Shown one piece after another: positions 57,126 to 64,000 of a stretch of DNA of 64,000 nucleotides (its first letter is position 1; the number at the start of each line of letters is the position of its first letter). The DNA lies in NCBI GenBank assembly GCA_965200955.1, contig OZ241742.1:2728001-2792000 (forward strand), read 5' to 3'. The notes beneath the pieces were generated by a model that was not told the origin of the DNA, searched no databases, and saw only the letters and a program-made list of their open reading frames with translations. This DNA is from Bin80 sp026708685 (GTDB lineage Bacteria > Bacteroidota > Rhodothermia > Rhodothermales > Bin80). The position numbers and the translations under genes were made by a program.

Positions 57126-57260
57126 GAAATCACTATACTTTGTATGTAATAATTCTTAAAAAAAGAAACTATAACCCGTTCAACTACGAGATCTATTCTT
57201 TGATCCTGAAAAGGTTTCTCAAAGCGGAATTCCTGTCATTTACCAAATTCACTTGAACTC

Positions 57261-57385
57261 CCCTTATTCATCTCAAATTGCGATTTCAGCACACATTGAA
57301 TGGTGTAGATTCGCTCATCTGATCAAAAACCCTCCAAAGATAAGGAGAATCTTGACAATTCTCTGTTCAAGTGGGCAATTTCATC
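57261..57385. repeat. ~125-bp direct repeat, copy 1
   Basis: The segment starting CTTATTCATCTCAAATTGCG recurs at 59061 in the same orientation with scattered changes. It ends exactly where the DUF6119 relic begins. It could be a fragment of a gene or a target-linked duplication. Confidence 0.7.
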
Positions 57386-57389
57386 TGAA

Positions 57390-57907
57390 TATATAATATC
57401 GATGAAAACGAAAATCAATATAATCTTCGCATTGCTTCTGATGACAGTTATCGCCTACTTTGCTTGGATCGAAAATTCATTAGATCAACGAATGCTACAT
57501 CCACTATTGAAGTCTGTGACTTAATCAGTCAGAATAAAGAGATCATCCATGTTAAGCGCAAGACATCGTCATCTCGCCTGAGTCATTTGTTCAGTCAGGG
57601 GATTATCTCTGCAGAGGTCTTGGCTGGTGATAGTTTGGCACGGGATATGATTCGAGAGAAAATCAAACTTGAAGAAAATACAACTGGACAAACTGGATAT
57701 AGATCAATCATTCCTACATCAAATGAAAATTTTAATCCATCAGACTTTACCGTCGTGTATGCAGCAATCTCGGATTCTGATGACCCATGTCTGCCTTTCT
57801 TCAGTCTTCTTTCATTCAAACATGCCGCTACACGGCTAAATACTCTTCGCTATAAATACACATTCTCTTGGATAAAGAACCAATCCACACATAAGGCAAA
57901 ATCATGA
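57390..57907 (+). pseudogene. C-terminal fragment of a DUF6119/TIGR04141 'sporadically distributed' protein
   Basis: The frame runs from after a TGA near 57388 without a family-like start: QYNLRIASDDSYRLLCLDRK, then FIRSTNATSTIEVCDLI, IIHVKRKTSSSRLSHLFSQG and LPFFSLLSFKHAATRLN. These match the last ~170 residues of a protein normally over 500 residues long. The N-terminal two thirds are missing, cut at the direct repeat. Relatives are found in defence-rich regions. Confidence 0.72.
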
Positions 57908-58166
57908 TCATTGTATTCAAAAAACAAATGCCTAAATCAAACTTGATAAATGAATCATCCTCACATGGATTGAACTTACATAAAATTGCATACGGAAAGA
58001 TCTCAAAGGGGGTGTAGACCTGAGCTAGTGCGTCGGAAGTAAATCGTGGAGTATTCATGATAAAAGTCAAAGTTATGATTGAAAATAATATAACTGCCAA
58101 ATCAAATATAAGATTGATTACAATCCAACGATGATCGTATAGAGAGTAAAACCTGACAACAGACAA
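57828..58166 (-). CDS. Hypothetical membrane protein
   Basis: A 112-residue frame with two hydrophobic segments (WIVINLIFDLAVILFSIITL and FLNTMIMILPYVWI). No family was recognised. It overlaps the tail of the DUF6119 relic on the other strand by 80 bp, which is possible if that relic is dead. It may also be a chance frame. Confidence 0.35.
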   Translation of the reverse strand: MSVVRFYSLYDHRWIVINLIFDLAVILFSIITLTFIMNTPRFTSDALAQVYTPFEIFPYAILCKFNPCEDDSFIKFDLGICFLNTMIMILPYVWIGSLSKRMCIYSEEYLAV

Positions 58167-58222
58167 GGATATAAAGGACGTAAATAAGGTTTGGAGCGAT
58201 AAAAGGCGAAGTAGAAAAAGAT

Positions 58223-58744
58223 CTACTGTATTGCTTGCATGTCTCTCAAACTGGATACTCGGTCAAGAACAAGATCTTGATCACTCCACCCATTCTTTCG
58301 AATAAGCCTAAACCATACATCCAACACAGTTGCCCGAGTACGTTCCATCCAGTCCATTGAATCAATGGGTAATTCTTGCCAATGAGTTTCTCTAAGCCAA
58401 CGGGAAGCATCCACTCCTTTGTCACCTAAAACTGCTAAGGCAGAGGTGCGCAGTACGAATAGTCCACCCTGTAATGGATCATCAGGCCTAGGTAAAGCCC
58501 TGAGTAATCGAAAAGCATTGCGAGCGACAATTCTCAATTCCCTTCTATTCTCATCCTCCTTGGGTAAACCATTCTCAATGAGGCTCATTACTGAAATCTC
58601 AAGATAGAATGCAGTTTTCTGTATGAGTTGATGATCTGCATCCAAAGGAAATGCTATAAGTTCATTCGAAATCTGAATGGACTGAGCCTGCTCAAGGGCT
58701 TTTTGACGAGAACCATCTATCACGTCAAGAATTCTACGGTTCAT
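58223..58744 (-). CDS. Uncharacterised 173-residue helical protein, possibly an N-terminal fragment
   Basis: It begins MNRRILDVIDGSRQKALEQA and contains ALPRPDDPLQGGLFVLRTSA, LGDKGVDASRWLRE and WFRLIRKNGWSDQDLV. The composition is soluble and alpha-helical. The pattern recalls N-terminal regions of large defence-type helicases, but this is a memory-based impression and no motif proves it. No continuation is found downstream. Confidence 0.5.
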   Translation of the reverse strand: MNRRILDVIDGSRQKALEQAQSIQISNELIAFPLDADHQLIQKTAFYLEISVMSLIENGLPKEDENRRELRIVARNAFRLLRALPRPDDPLQGGLFVLRTSALAVLGDKGVDASRWLRETHWQELPIDSMDWMERTRATVLDVWFRLIRKNGWSDQDLVLDRVSSLRDMQAIQ

Positions 58745-59060
58745 TATCTATTCCAATAACACGATAATGCAAGTCACTAAAGGTACAAGGGAGGTAAATT
58801 GCAATCAGATGGCAAGTGGTTGGAGAATCAATTCTATATCCAAGTTTTTGAGATGTTGAACTTAAGTCCTTTTCGTCATACTGAGTATCTCGTACTAAAA
58901 TACTACTTAATGACTAAGCCTTATCCATTGAATTGATGACTCATTATAGGGGTTATTCCGATTGCACAGCTAGATTAAAGATTATCTCCTCTTGGTTAAG
59001 CACTTGTTTTTCTATTTTAGATGATCCAATACAGAAGAATTAATAGTAGAGATGCTAACC

Positions 59061-59185
59061 CCACTTATTCATCTCAAATTGCGGTTTCAGCACACATTGA
59101 ACGATTCAGATTCGCTCATCTGATCAAAAAAACATTCAAAGATAAGGAGAACCTCGACAATTCTCTCTTCAAGAGGGCATTTTGC
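59061..59185. repeat. ~125-bp direct repeat, copy 2
   Basis: It repeats 57261-57385 and brackets the 1.7 kb carrying the DUF6119 relic and the 58223 gene. The remainder of 58745-59372 carries no gene that I could recognise. Confidence 0.7.
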
Positions 59186-59194
59186 CCTTTTTTT
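59174..59194 (+). terminator. Rho-independent terminator
   Basis: AGGGCA, loop TTT, TGCCCT, then a run of T. It points in the plus direction and would insulate the IS1380-like gene from upstream transcription. Confidence 0.75.
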
Positions 59195-59372
59195 GTTGAA
59201 AAATATCTGTTTTTGAGACAAGTCAAACTTAGTTTGAACTTTTTCTATCTGTAAAAGTTTCATGCATCTTCACGCTATCTCACATTTTTGTTGACATTTG
59301 ATTCTTTTTGTTCGGTGCTCCACTTCTCTGAGATGGATTTTTTCGTCACTAATTTCACCCCGGAGGTGAATC

Positions 59373-61208
59373 ATGATTGACTCTCAAAACTTAGACGTTC
59401 AGTTATCTTGTAACCACTCCATTTTGGTGCGGGCATCCACAACCAACCATACGACTTCCGATGCGGGGGCGCTGCCCATGCGGGAGCTGATTGACACCAC
59501 AGGTATTCTTCCCTATCTGGTGGAACATCTCCATGATCCGCGGGATCCTTATCGTACCACACACTCCACTGAGGATCTGCTTTTGCAGCTATTTTTGCCG
59601 ACGATCCAAGGATGGGAGTCGCCCAGTAAAGATCTGGGTAATGACCCTGCATTTCGGGTCGCTCTCAGCACCGAGCGGGGCGAATCCGTTGTCCTTCCAG
59701 ACAACCAGCCGGCATCGCAACCGACGATGTCACGCTTTTGGAGCATTCTCGGTGCACCGGACAATGTTGAGGTGATGCAGAAGGGTCTTCTGAAGCTGGG
59801 GATGGAGCATATGCTCGTACGTAACGGCGGTGAACCTCTGGATGAAGTCATCCTTGATATTGATGCCATGCCCGTTGATGCCCATGGCAATCAACTCGGT
59901 AGCAAGTATAATGGTCATTACAAACGAACCGTCTTCTTGCCGTTGTTTGTGACGTGTGGAGAAACGGGGGATGTGCTTGGAGCAGAACTGCGTCCAGGCA
60001 CGCAACGGGAAGCAACCAACTGTCAGAATGTCATGATTCCCATCGGAGAGCAGGTTCAGGCACATGCCGCTAAACGCGTCACGTGTCGCTTTGATGCGGG
60101 ATTCAATAGTCCTGAGGTGTATGAAGATTTAGAGAGCAAAGGCTTGTTTTATGTGACACGTTTGAAGGACAACAACAGGTTAAAGGCGATGGCCGAAGCC
60201 TATTTTGATGGGAAAGGATGCCCACCGAATACCTATGGCTATGTTGAGTTGATGTATCAAGCCAAGAATTGGAATCGTCCACGTCGGGTGGTGATGATCG
60301 TACGGCCTCGTCCAGTGGAACTCTATGAAGACTACTTTTTTCTGCTCACCAATCTTGATCAAGAGATGTATACGGGGGAAGAGTTAGCGAAGATGTACGC
60401 GATGCGTGGAAAGGCGGAAAAGCATCAGGGAGAGATCAAAGAATTGATGAGTCAAGTCATGCTCTCGTCAACAGAACGCCCCAAGGAACATTACAGAGGC
60501 CATAAGATCATCCGTGAACAGGAGCCTGAAACGGTGGAAGAAACAGAGGTTCGCAGCGAGAATACTGTGCGTCTTCTATCGGTTCTCTATGCGTACCAGA
60601 TGATGCATATTGGGCGATGCCTTCAGCATAGCCCCGCACCCGAGATGATACCGAATGAGGAACGTATCCCTGTCATATCCGACACCGAAGTCGATCTGGA
60701 TACCTCTCTGAAGACCAGCATAGAAACCAGGGTAGATGATGCTCAGAACACAGACGACAGGATAGTGGTGGCTCCCAGCACAGAGACCGAACCTGTCGTG
60801 TCAGCAACCGAAGTCCATCTGGATACCTCTCTGAAGACCAATATAGAAACCAGGGTAGATGATGCTCAGAACACTGGCGATAGGATAGAGGTGGCTCCCA
60901 GCACAGAGATCAAACCTGTCGCATCGGCAACCGATGCAGATCTGGATGCATCTCTAAAGATCAACACCGAAACGATGGTGGATGACACGCAGGACATGGG
61001 CGACAGGACACAAGTGGACTCCAAACCAAAGCACACACCTTACATGCAGACGAACACCTTCCGCCTCCACCTACTGAAAGTCGGTGCAACCATTGCACGC
61101 CATAGTCGCTATGTTACGTTTTCTATCGCCCTGTCGGCAGAGCAACTATGGATCCGTTTTTGGGATCACCTTCTGCGACTGCGGTGGCACTGTTTGCCCG
61201 ATATCTAA
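59373..61208 (+). CDS. IS1380-like family transposase with repeat-rich C-terminal tail
   Basis: A 611-residue protein, longer than the usual 430-500. The first 420 residues carry the family features: TTSDAGALPMRELIDTTGI, DPAFRVALSTERGE, QPTMSRFWSILG, LDEVILDIDAMPVDAHGNQ (catalytic Asp), CRFDAGFNSPEVYEDLESKG (second Asp) and a Glu in the KAEKHQGEIKEL region. A tail with a 41-residue tandem repeat follows at about 437-555, then a basic C-terminus. A good GGAGG ribosome site precedes ATG 59373. The terminal repeats of the element were not found. Confidence 0.85.
   Translation: MIDSQNLDVQLSCNHSILVRASTTNHTTSDAGALPMRELIDTTGILPYLVEHLHDPRDPYRTTHSTEDLLLQLFLPTIQGWESPSKDLGNDPAFRVALSTERGESVVLPDNQPASQPTMSRFWSILGAPDNVEVMQKGLLKLGMEHMLVRNGGEPLDEVILDIDAMPVDAHGNQLGSKYNGHYKRTVFLPLFVTCGETGDVLGAELRPGTQREATNCQNVMIPIGEQVQAHAAKRVTCRFDAGFNSPEVYEDLESKGLFYVTRLKDNNRLKAMAEAYFDGKGCPPNTYGYVELMYQAKNWNRPRRVVMIVRPRPVELYEDYFFLLTNLDQEMYTGEELAKMYAMRGKAEKHQGEIKELMSQVMLSSTERPKEHYRGHKIIREQEPETVEETEVRSENTVRLLSVLYAYQMMHIGRCLQHSPAPEMIPNEERIPVISDTEVDLDTSLKTSIETRVDDAQNTDDRIVVAPSTETEPVVSATEVHLDTSLKTNIETRVDDAQNTGDRIEVAPSTEIKPVASATDADLDASLKINTETMVDDTQDMGDRTQVDSKPKHTPYMQTNTFRLHLLKVGATIARHSRYVTFSIALSAEQLWIRFWDHLLRLRWHCLPDI
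60684..61040 (+). repeat. 123-bp in-frame tandem repeat, ~2.9 copies, inside the transposase tail
   Basis: Units begin at 60684, 60807 and 60930 (ACCGA in each). Each encodes 41 residues of the form TEVDLDTSLKTSIETRVDD, then AQNT.DRI.VAPSTE. The third unit is the most diverged. The unit is acidic and Thr/Ser-rich, unlike the basic catalytic core. Confidence 0.85.
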
Positions 61209-61216
61209 CGCCAAAC

Positions 61217-61237
61217 ACCTCATCTGAGGTCGTTTTT
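61217..61237 (+). terminator. Rho-independent terminator after the transposase
   Basis: ACCTCA, loop TC, TGAGGT, then CGTTTTT, starting 9 bp after the transposase stop. The rest of 61238-61548 shows no recognisable gene. Confidence 0.7.
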
Positions 61238-61548
61238 CAAGTCAAAAAAAATCCAGAAAATCAACGTACGGGAGAGGTGCGTCCATGCGGTACGATGGGG
61301 CATGCGAACCATGACTGCCCTTAGTGGGATTTGAGTGCATAACTACTACTATTATAGCAGTTAGCCTGATTTGAACGAGAAAAAGCAGGAGATTCGGTTG
61401 AGCTACAGTTTTGTAGGGCATCCCCATTGGATTGGTGTGTATTTGGACGGAAAATGCGTCTTCATGCCTACCTTTTCAGCCAAAATAATCAGGATTTGAC
61501 CCAAAAATATCGACGATTACGAACGAAAATCTACGAATCTCAGCAAGA

Positions 61549-62013
61549 TCACGATTGAACAGAGATCGGAGGTTGAGATGAATAAGAAGGGGCTAAGAAG
61601 AATGTCATTGGAAGAAAAGTTTCTACAACTGTCAATTTCCAGTATCTACGATAATCTCTCCCTTGATGAAGAAACTCCCATTCGCGGGTGAAAAATGGAT
61701 AGGACATCTGTTTTTCAAGTTCATGAAGAGATTTGAACTTCCCGGTATTCAACTGCCTATATGATCGAATGATAATCAACCATGACGATGAAAGAATCAC
61801 ACCAAGAATTCCCAACCCCAAGAATAAAACCATATTGATAGGCTCATCTGTTGGTGCCAATCGTAACGAGGCAATTGCAACCACCATGAGTCCGGTAAGA
61901 AGTCCAGTATACAACTGGTTGGCCCTCTCACGCCTCTGACTCACCCTATCAGCAAATTCAGCATGCAACTTGTAAAGTTGTAAATACTCTTCGTTTTGGA
62001 TGACTTTTCTCAT
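61549..62013 (-). CDS. RipA-family-like small membrane protein
   Basis: A 154-residue protein. It starts YLQLYKLHAEFADRVSQRRE, then has two membrane helices (LLTGLMVVAIASLRLA and MVLFLGLGILGVILSSSWLI). The conserved SYRQLNTGKFKSLHELEKQM and WKLTVVETFLPMTFF follow. This fits the family annotated as RipA-type octameric membrane proteins, small genes often seen beside defence genes. No partner such as a TIR protein is present here. Confidence 0.6.
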   Translation of the reverse strand: MRKVIQNEEYLQLYKLHAEFADRVSQRRERANQLYTGLLTGLMVVAIASLRLAPTDEPINMVLFLGLGILGVILSSSWLIIIRSYRQLNTGKFKSLHELEKQMSYPFFTREWEFLHQGRDYRRYWKLTVVETFLPMTFFLAPSYSSQPPISVQS

Positions 62014-62653
62014 GATCTTAACAAATAATTACCGAATGTTTATAATCAATGTTCCATAAAAGAATTTAGGTCACGCTATAATCACCTCAGATACAAGACC
62101 CTTTACAATATGAATTGCTTAGACCATTATTTCAAAAGATATCCTCAAGCATTTCGTTAAGTATACAATCCACAAACAGAACCAAGTATCCATACGAAAT
62201 GTTCCTTGAATACAATCATCCTCATCTTAGCAGAATATCATTTCTGAATAATTCTGCCTTATATAATCTACGAATCCTATCTGTAAAACATGGAATTTGT
62301 CACAAAATCTGCCAATAAAAATGCAACCCTTTAGTTTCTAAAATAGCGAATCCTAAAGTTGTCAAATTCATGGATTAATATGCGATTGAATGATTGAATT
62401 TTCAGATTGCTCCAAATTGAGAATGAATTAGTTTTGGAATATAGAATGCGAATCCAGAAGGCATCTCAAGTTGGAGATCAACATTTATCAACCTAATTGC
62501 TACACGCTGCAAATGAAAACAAAATCTATACGGTGCCAGCCCAAAATTTTCATTTATCCGACAGACACTGCATAATCATTACTACCCACAACACTTCGTT
62601 ATTGTGTATGCTTAACGCCATATGCAGTCAATAGCTTGCCTTCTGTTTACCAT
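62014..62653. other. Gene-free interval, 640 bp
   Basis: Low-GC stretch with only short frames. A 67-codon plus-strand frame at 62115 shows no recognisable features. No RNA gene or repeat was identified. Confidence 0.4.
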
Positions 62654-63079
62654 CTATGCTGGATAGTCGCACTGAAAACCACCAGCGTAACCAACAGGAA
62701 CTTTCGGAATTATTGAAGATTCCTTAGCAGAAAATATCTCAATGATGTTTCCATCAGGATCGTTACAAGCAAAATAGGTTCTCTTTGAGTTATTCCATGG
62801 CGATGGTGGAGACAGGATATTGATGCCAACATCTCTTAATCTATAAAATAGCGTTTCAAGGTCTACAACCTCTAAGTAGACTAAGGTTCGGACACTTGAA
62901 CCACCATACTGGGATGTAGAGTAATTAGCATCTGGGACTAGGGACAGTCCTTGCTCAAAGACAACAATTTCTTTCGTTTCTTTCGTGATTTGCAATCCGA
63001 GAAGATTCTTGTAAAACCATTTCGATTCACTCAATTTATGAGTAGGTAGCTTGATTCCTAAGTTCAGTGGAGTAATCAT
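62654..63079 (-). CDS. VOC (glyoxalase/bleomycin resistance) superfamily protein
   Basis: A 141-residue paired-betaalphabetabetabeta fold. It has KLSESKWFYKNLLGLQI, LVYLEVVDLETLFYRLRDVG and the C-terminal CNDPDGNIIEIF, with the usual DPDGN.IE metal Glu. The substrate is unknown. No neighbour points to a pathway. Confidence 0.85.
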   Translation of the reverse strand: MITPLNLGIKLPTHKLSESKWFYKNLLGLQITKETKEIVVFEQGLSLVPDANYSTSQYGGSSVRTLVYLEVVDLETLFYRLRDVGINILSPPSPWNNSKRTYFACNDPDGNIIEIFSAKESSIIPKVPVGYAGGFQCDYPA

Positions 63080-63274
63080 GGGAGCAGAGGTTTGAATAGT
63101 CTTGGTTGGTTGCTTATAGGTCTAATGAAAACCTGGCACGTAGCTTGTGCTCTTACCCCTAGCTAGCAAGCACATCACCATAAGCGGCTACTAGATCGCC
63201 CCCTGAGCACGATTGATCATGTTGTGCCAGAGTAATTAGTCATGGTTTAACCAATCAAAGATGGTTTTTGGTAC

Positions 63275-63718
63275 TCACTTCCCTGTTGTTGGACTCCTTG
63301 TAGGATGTATATCCTCATGAGTAGCCAACTCTGAAATTCTCAAAGCAATTGTTTTATCTGACTCGGAGTAGCCAAATATTCCAGCATGAGAAGGATCATT
63401 CTGTGAAGGTAAGTGTTCCACTCTGCATTCTTTAGAACTTAAAATCGATAATAATGATTTGATCTTGCTCACTTGGAGAACGACATATCTGCCGCTTTTA
63501 GCAGTACTGAAACCCTTTTTCTGAAAAACTTTCCGAACACAATCAAGGGATTTGTACAAGTCAGATTCGTTATAGAATCCAAGCCAGTTCACCGACAGAT
63601 ATTCTTCATTACTTCTTAGTTCAAATGCACACCCAAGTGGTAGCCCACTCGGATCCACACAAAGAGGTTTGCAATACCGTGAAACATGTTGGTTTTCATC
63701 TATCTCAGTTATTGGCAT
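63275..63718 (-). CDS. Uncharacterised protein, second gene of an overlapping pair
   Basis: A 147-residue protein with VSRYCKPLCVDPSGLPLGCA, ELRSNEEYLSVNWLGFY, AKSGRYVVLQVSKI and NDPSHAGIFGY. I recall this as a widespread uncharacterised family, but I cannot name a function. Its start overlaps the end of the upstream gene by 14 bp, so the two are translated together. Confidence 0.7.
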   Translation of the reverse strand: MPITEIDENQHVSRYCKPLCVDPSGLPLGCAFELRSNEEYLSVNWLGFYNESDLYKSLDCVRKVFQKKGFSTAKSGRYVVLQVSKIKSLLSILSSKECRVEHLPSQNDPSHAGIFGYSESDKTIALRISELATHEDIHPTRSPTTGK

Positions 63719-63998
63719 GCTTCTTCAGATTGTCCAAAAAAGCACGAACCATTTGAGACGCAAGACTCATGTTGACGTTTCCTTGAATATCATGTAACTC
63801 CATGGGTCCATTCAAAGATGATGTACCAGCAATACATACAAGATCATCAGGGCGAAAGTTAATTAAAGCGGCGGCATATCCAAGATGCCATTCAGCCTGT
63901 AGTAGTCCCTCTGGATCAACTCCAATATCGGGATCGGGAAATAATGTGCTGTTTTTAACAAAAAAAATAGCCAAGTTTTGAAGTGATTTAAAGCTCAT
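63705..63998 (-). CDS. Uncharacterised 'LQAEWH' family protein, first gene of the pair (may run past the window)
   Basis: 97 residues from ATG 63998, two bases from the window end, so the true start may lie outside. The core DIGVDPEGLLQAEWHLGYAA followed by INFRPDDLVCIAG is shared with the 53938-54411 protein. The tight overlap with the next gene suggests a two-component module such as toxin-antitoxin. That is inference only. Confidence 0.65.
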   Translation of the reverse strand: MSFKSLQNLAIFFVKNSTLFPDPDIGVDPEGLLQAEWHLGYAAALINFRPDDLVCIAGTSSLNGPMELHDIQGNVNMSLASQMVRAFLDNLKKHANN

Positions 63999-64000
63999 CT

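Overview
The window looks like a chromosome segment from a Bacteroidota-related bacterium, most likely of the Rhodothermota/Balneolota type. Three things in the sequence point there: a secreted WD40 protein ending in a type IX secretion (T9SS) sorting domain, a GWxTD-domain protein, and a large FG-GAP/VCBS lipoprotein with an ASPIC/UnbV domain. The lineage is inferred from gene families only. No rRNA or tRNA gene was recognised.

Positions 1-25 kb are mostly household genes: the start of a pruA-like proline catabolism gene, a LolC/E-type permease, moaD-moaE, purC, a LacI regulator divergent from a sugar-type ABC ATPase, a tyrosine recombinase, the WD40/T9SS protein, a frameshifted rhodanese, miaA, a glycosyltransferase-methyltransferase fusion, an RsbW-like kinase, a glycosyltransferase, an M24 peptidase, a one-gene restriction-modification enzyme and the VCBS lipoprotein. 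An intact ISL3 element with an 8-bp target duplication separates the permease from moaD. A decayed IS1595 transposase lies near 8.5-8.9 kb.

Positions 25.3-42.5 kb hold a compact defence island. It has a 19-repeat CRISPR array, cas2, cas1, a CARF-HEPN effector, a type III-B Cmr operon in which Cmr6 and Cmr1 are fused, Cmr5, Cmr4, Cmr3, a Cas10/Cmr2 with an intact GGDD motif, a divergent cas6, and a reverse transcriptase-nitrilase gene of the DRT1/UG1 type. The RT gene is split by a frameshift between RT motif B and the YVDD box. The island is bracketed by a direct duplication of about 0.6 kb covering the divergent starts of the VCBS and GWxTD genes. The left copy keeps the VCBS gene whole and the right copy keeps the GWxTD gene whole. 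A solo ISL3 end sits exactly at the right junction. The likely working scheme is that crRNAs made by Cas6 guide the Cmr complex, Cas10 makes cyclic oligoadenylate, and the CARF-HEPN protein is switched on as an RNase. The RT-nitrilase would be a separate or cooperating antiphage layer if it is still expressed.

Positions 44.7-64 kb are an accessory region rich in decay and small mobile DNA. Three 98-bp palindromic-ended elements (MITEs) each carry a 4-bp target duplication. Relics include an AlbA_2/RecG-like ATPase, a radical SAM gene stopped by one nonsense codon, a restriction-helicase C-terminus and a DUF6119 C-terminus. Apparently intact genes are a beta-propeller lipoprotein, a NYN-cold-shock fusion, a TerB-type protein, an AbiEi-AbiEii pair, an IS1380-like transposase with a repeat-rich tail, a RipA-like membrane protein, a VOC protein and two small uncharacterised families that share a signature.
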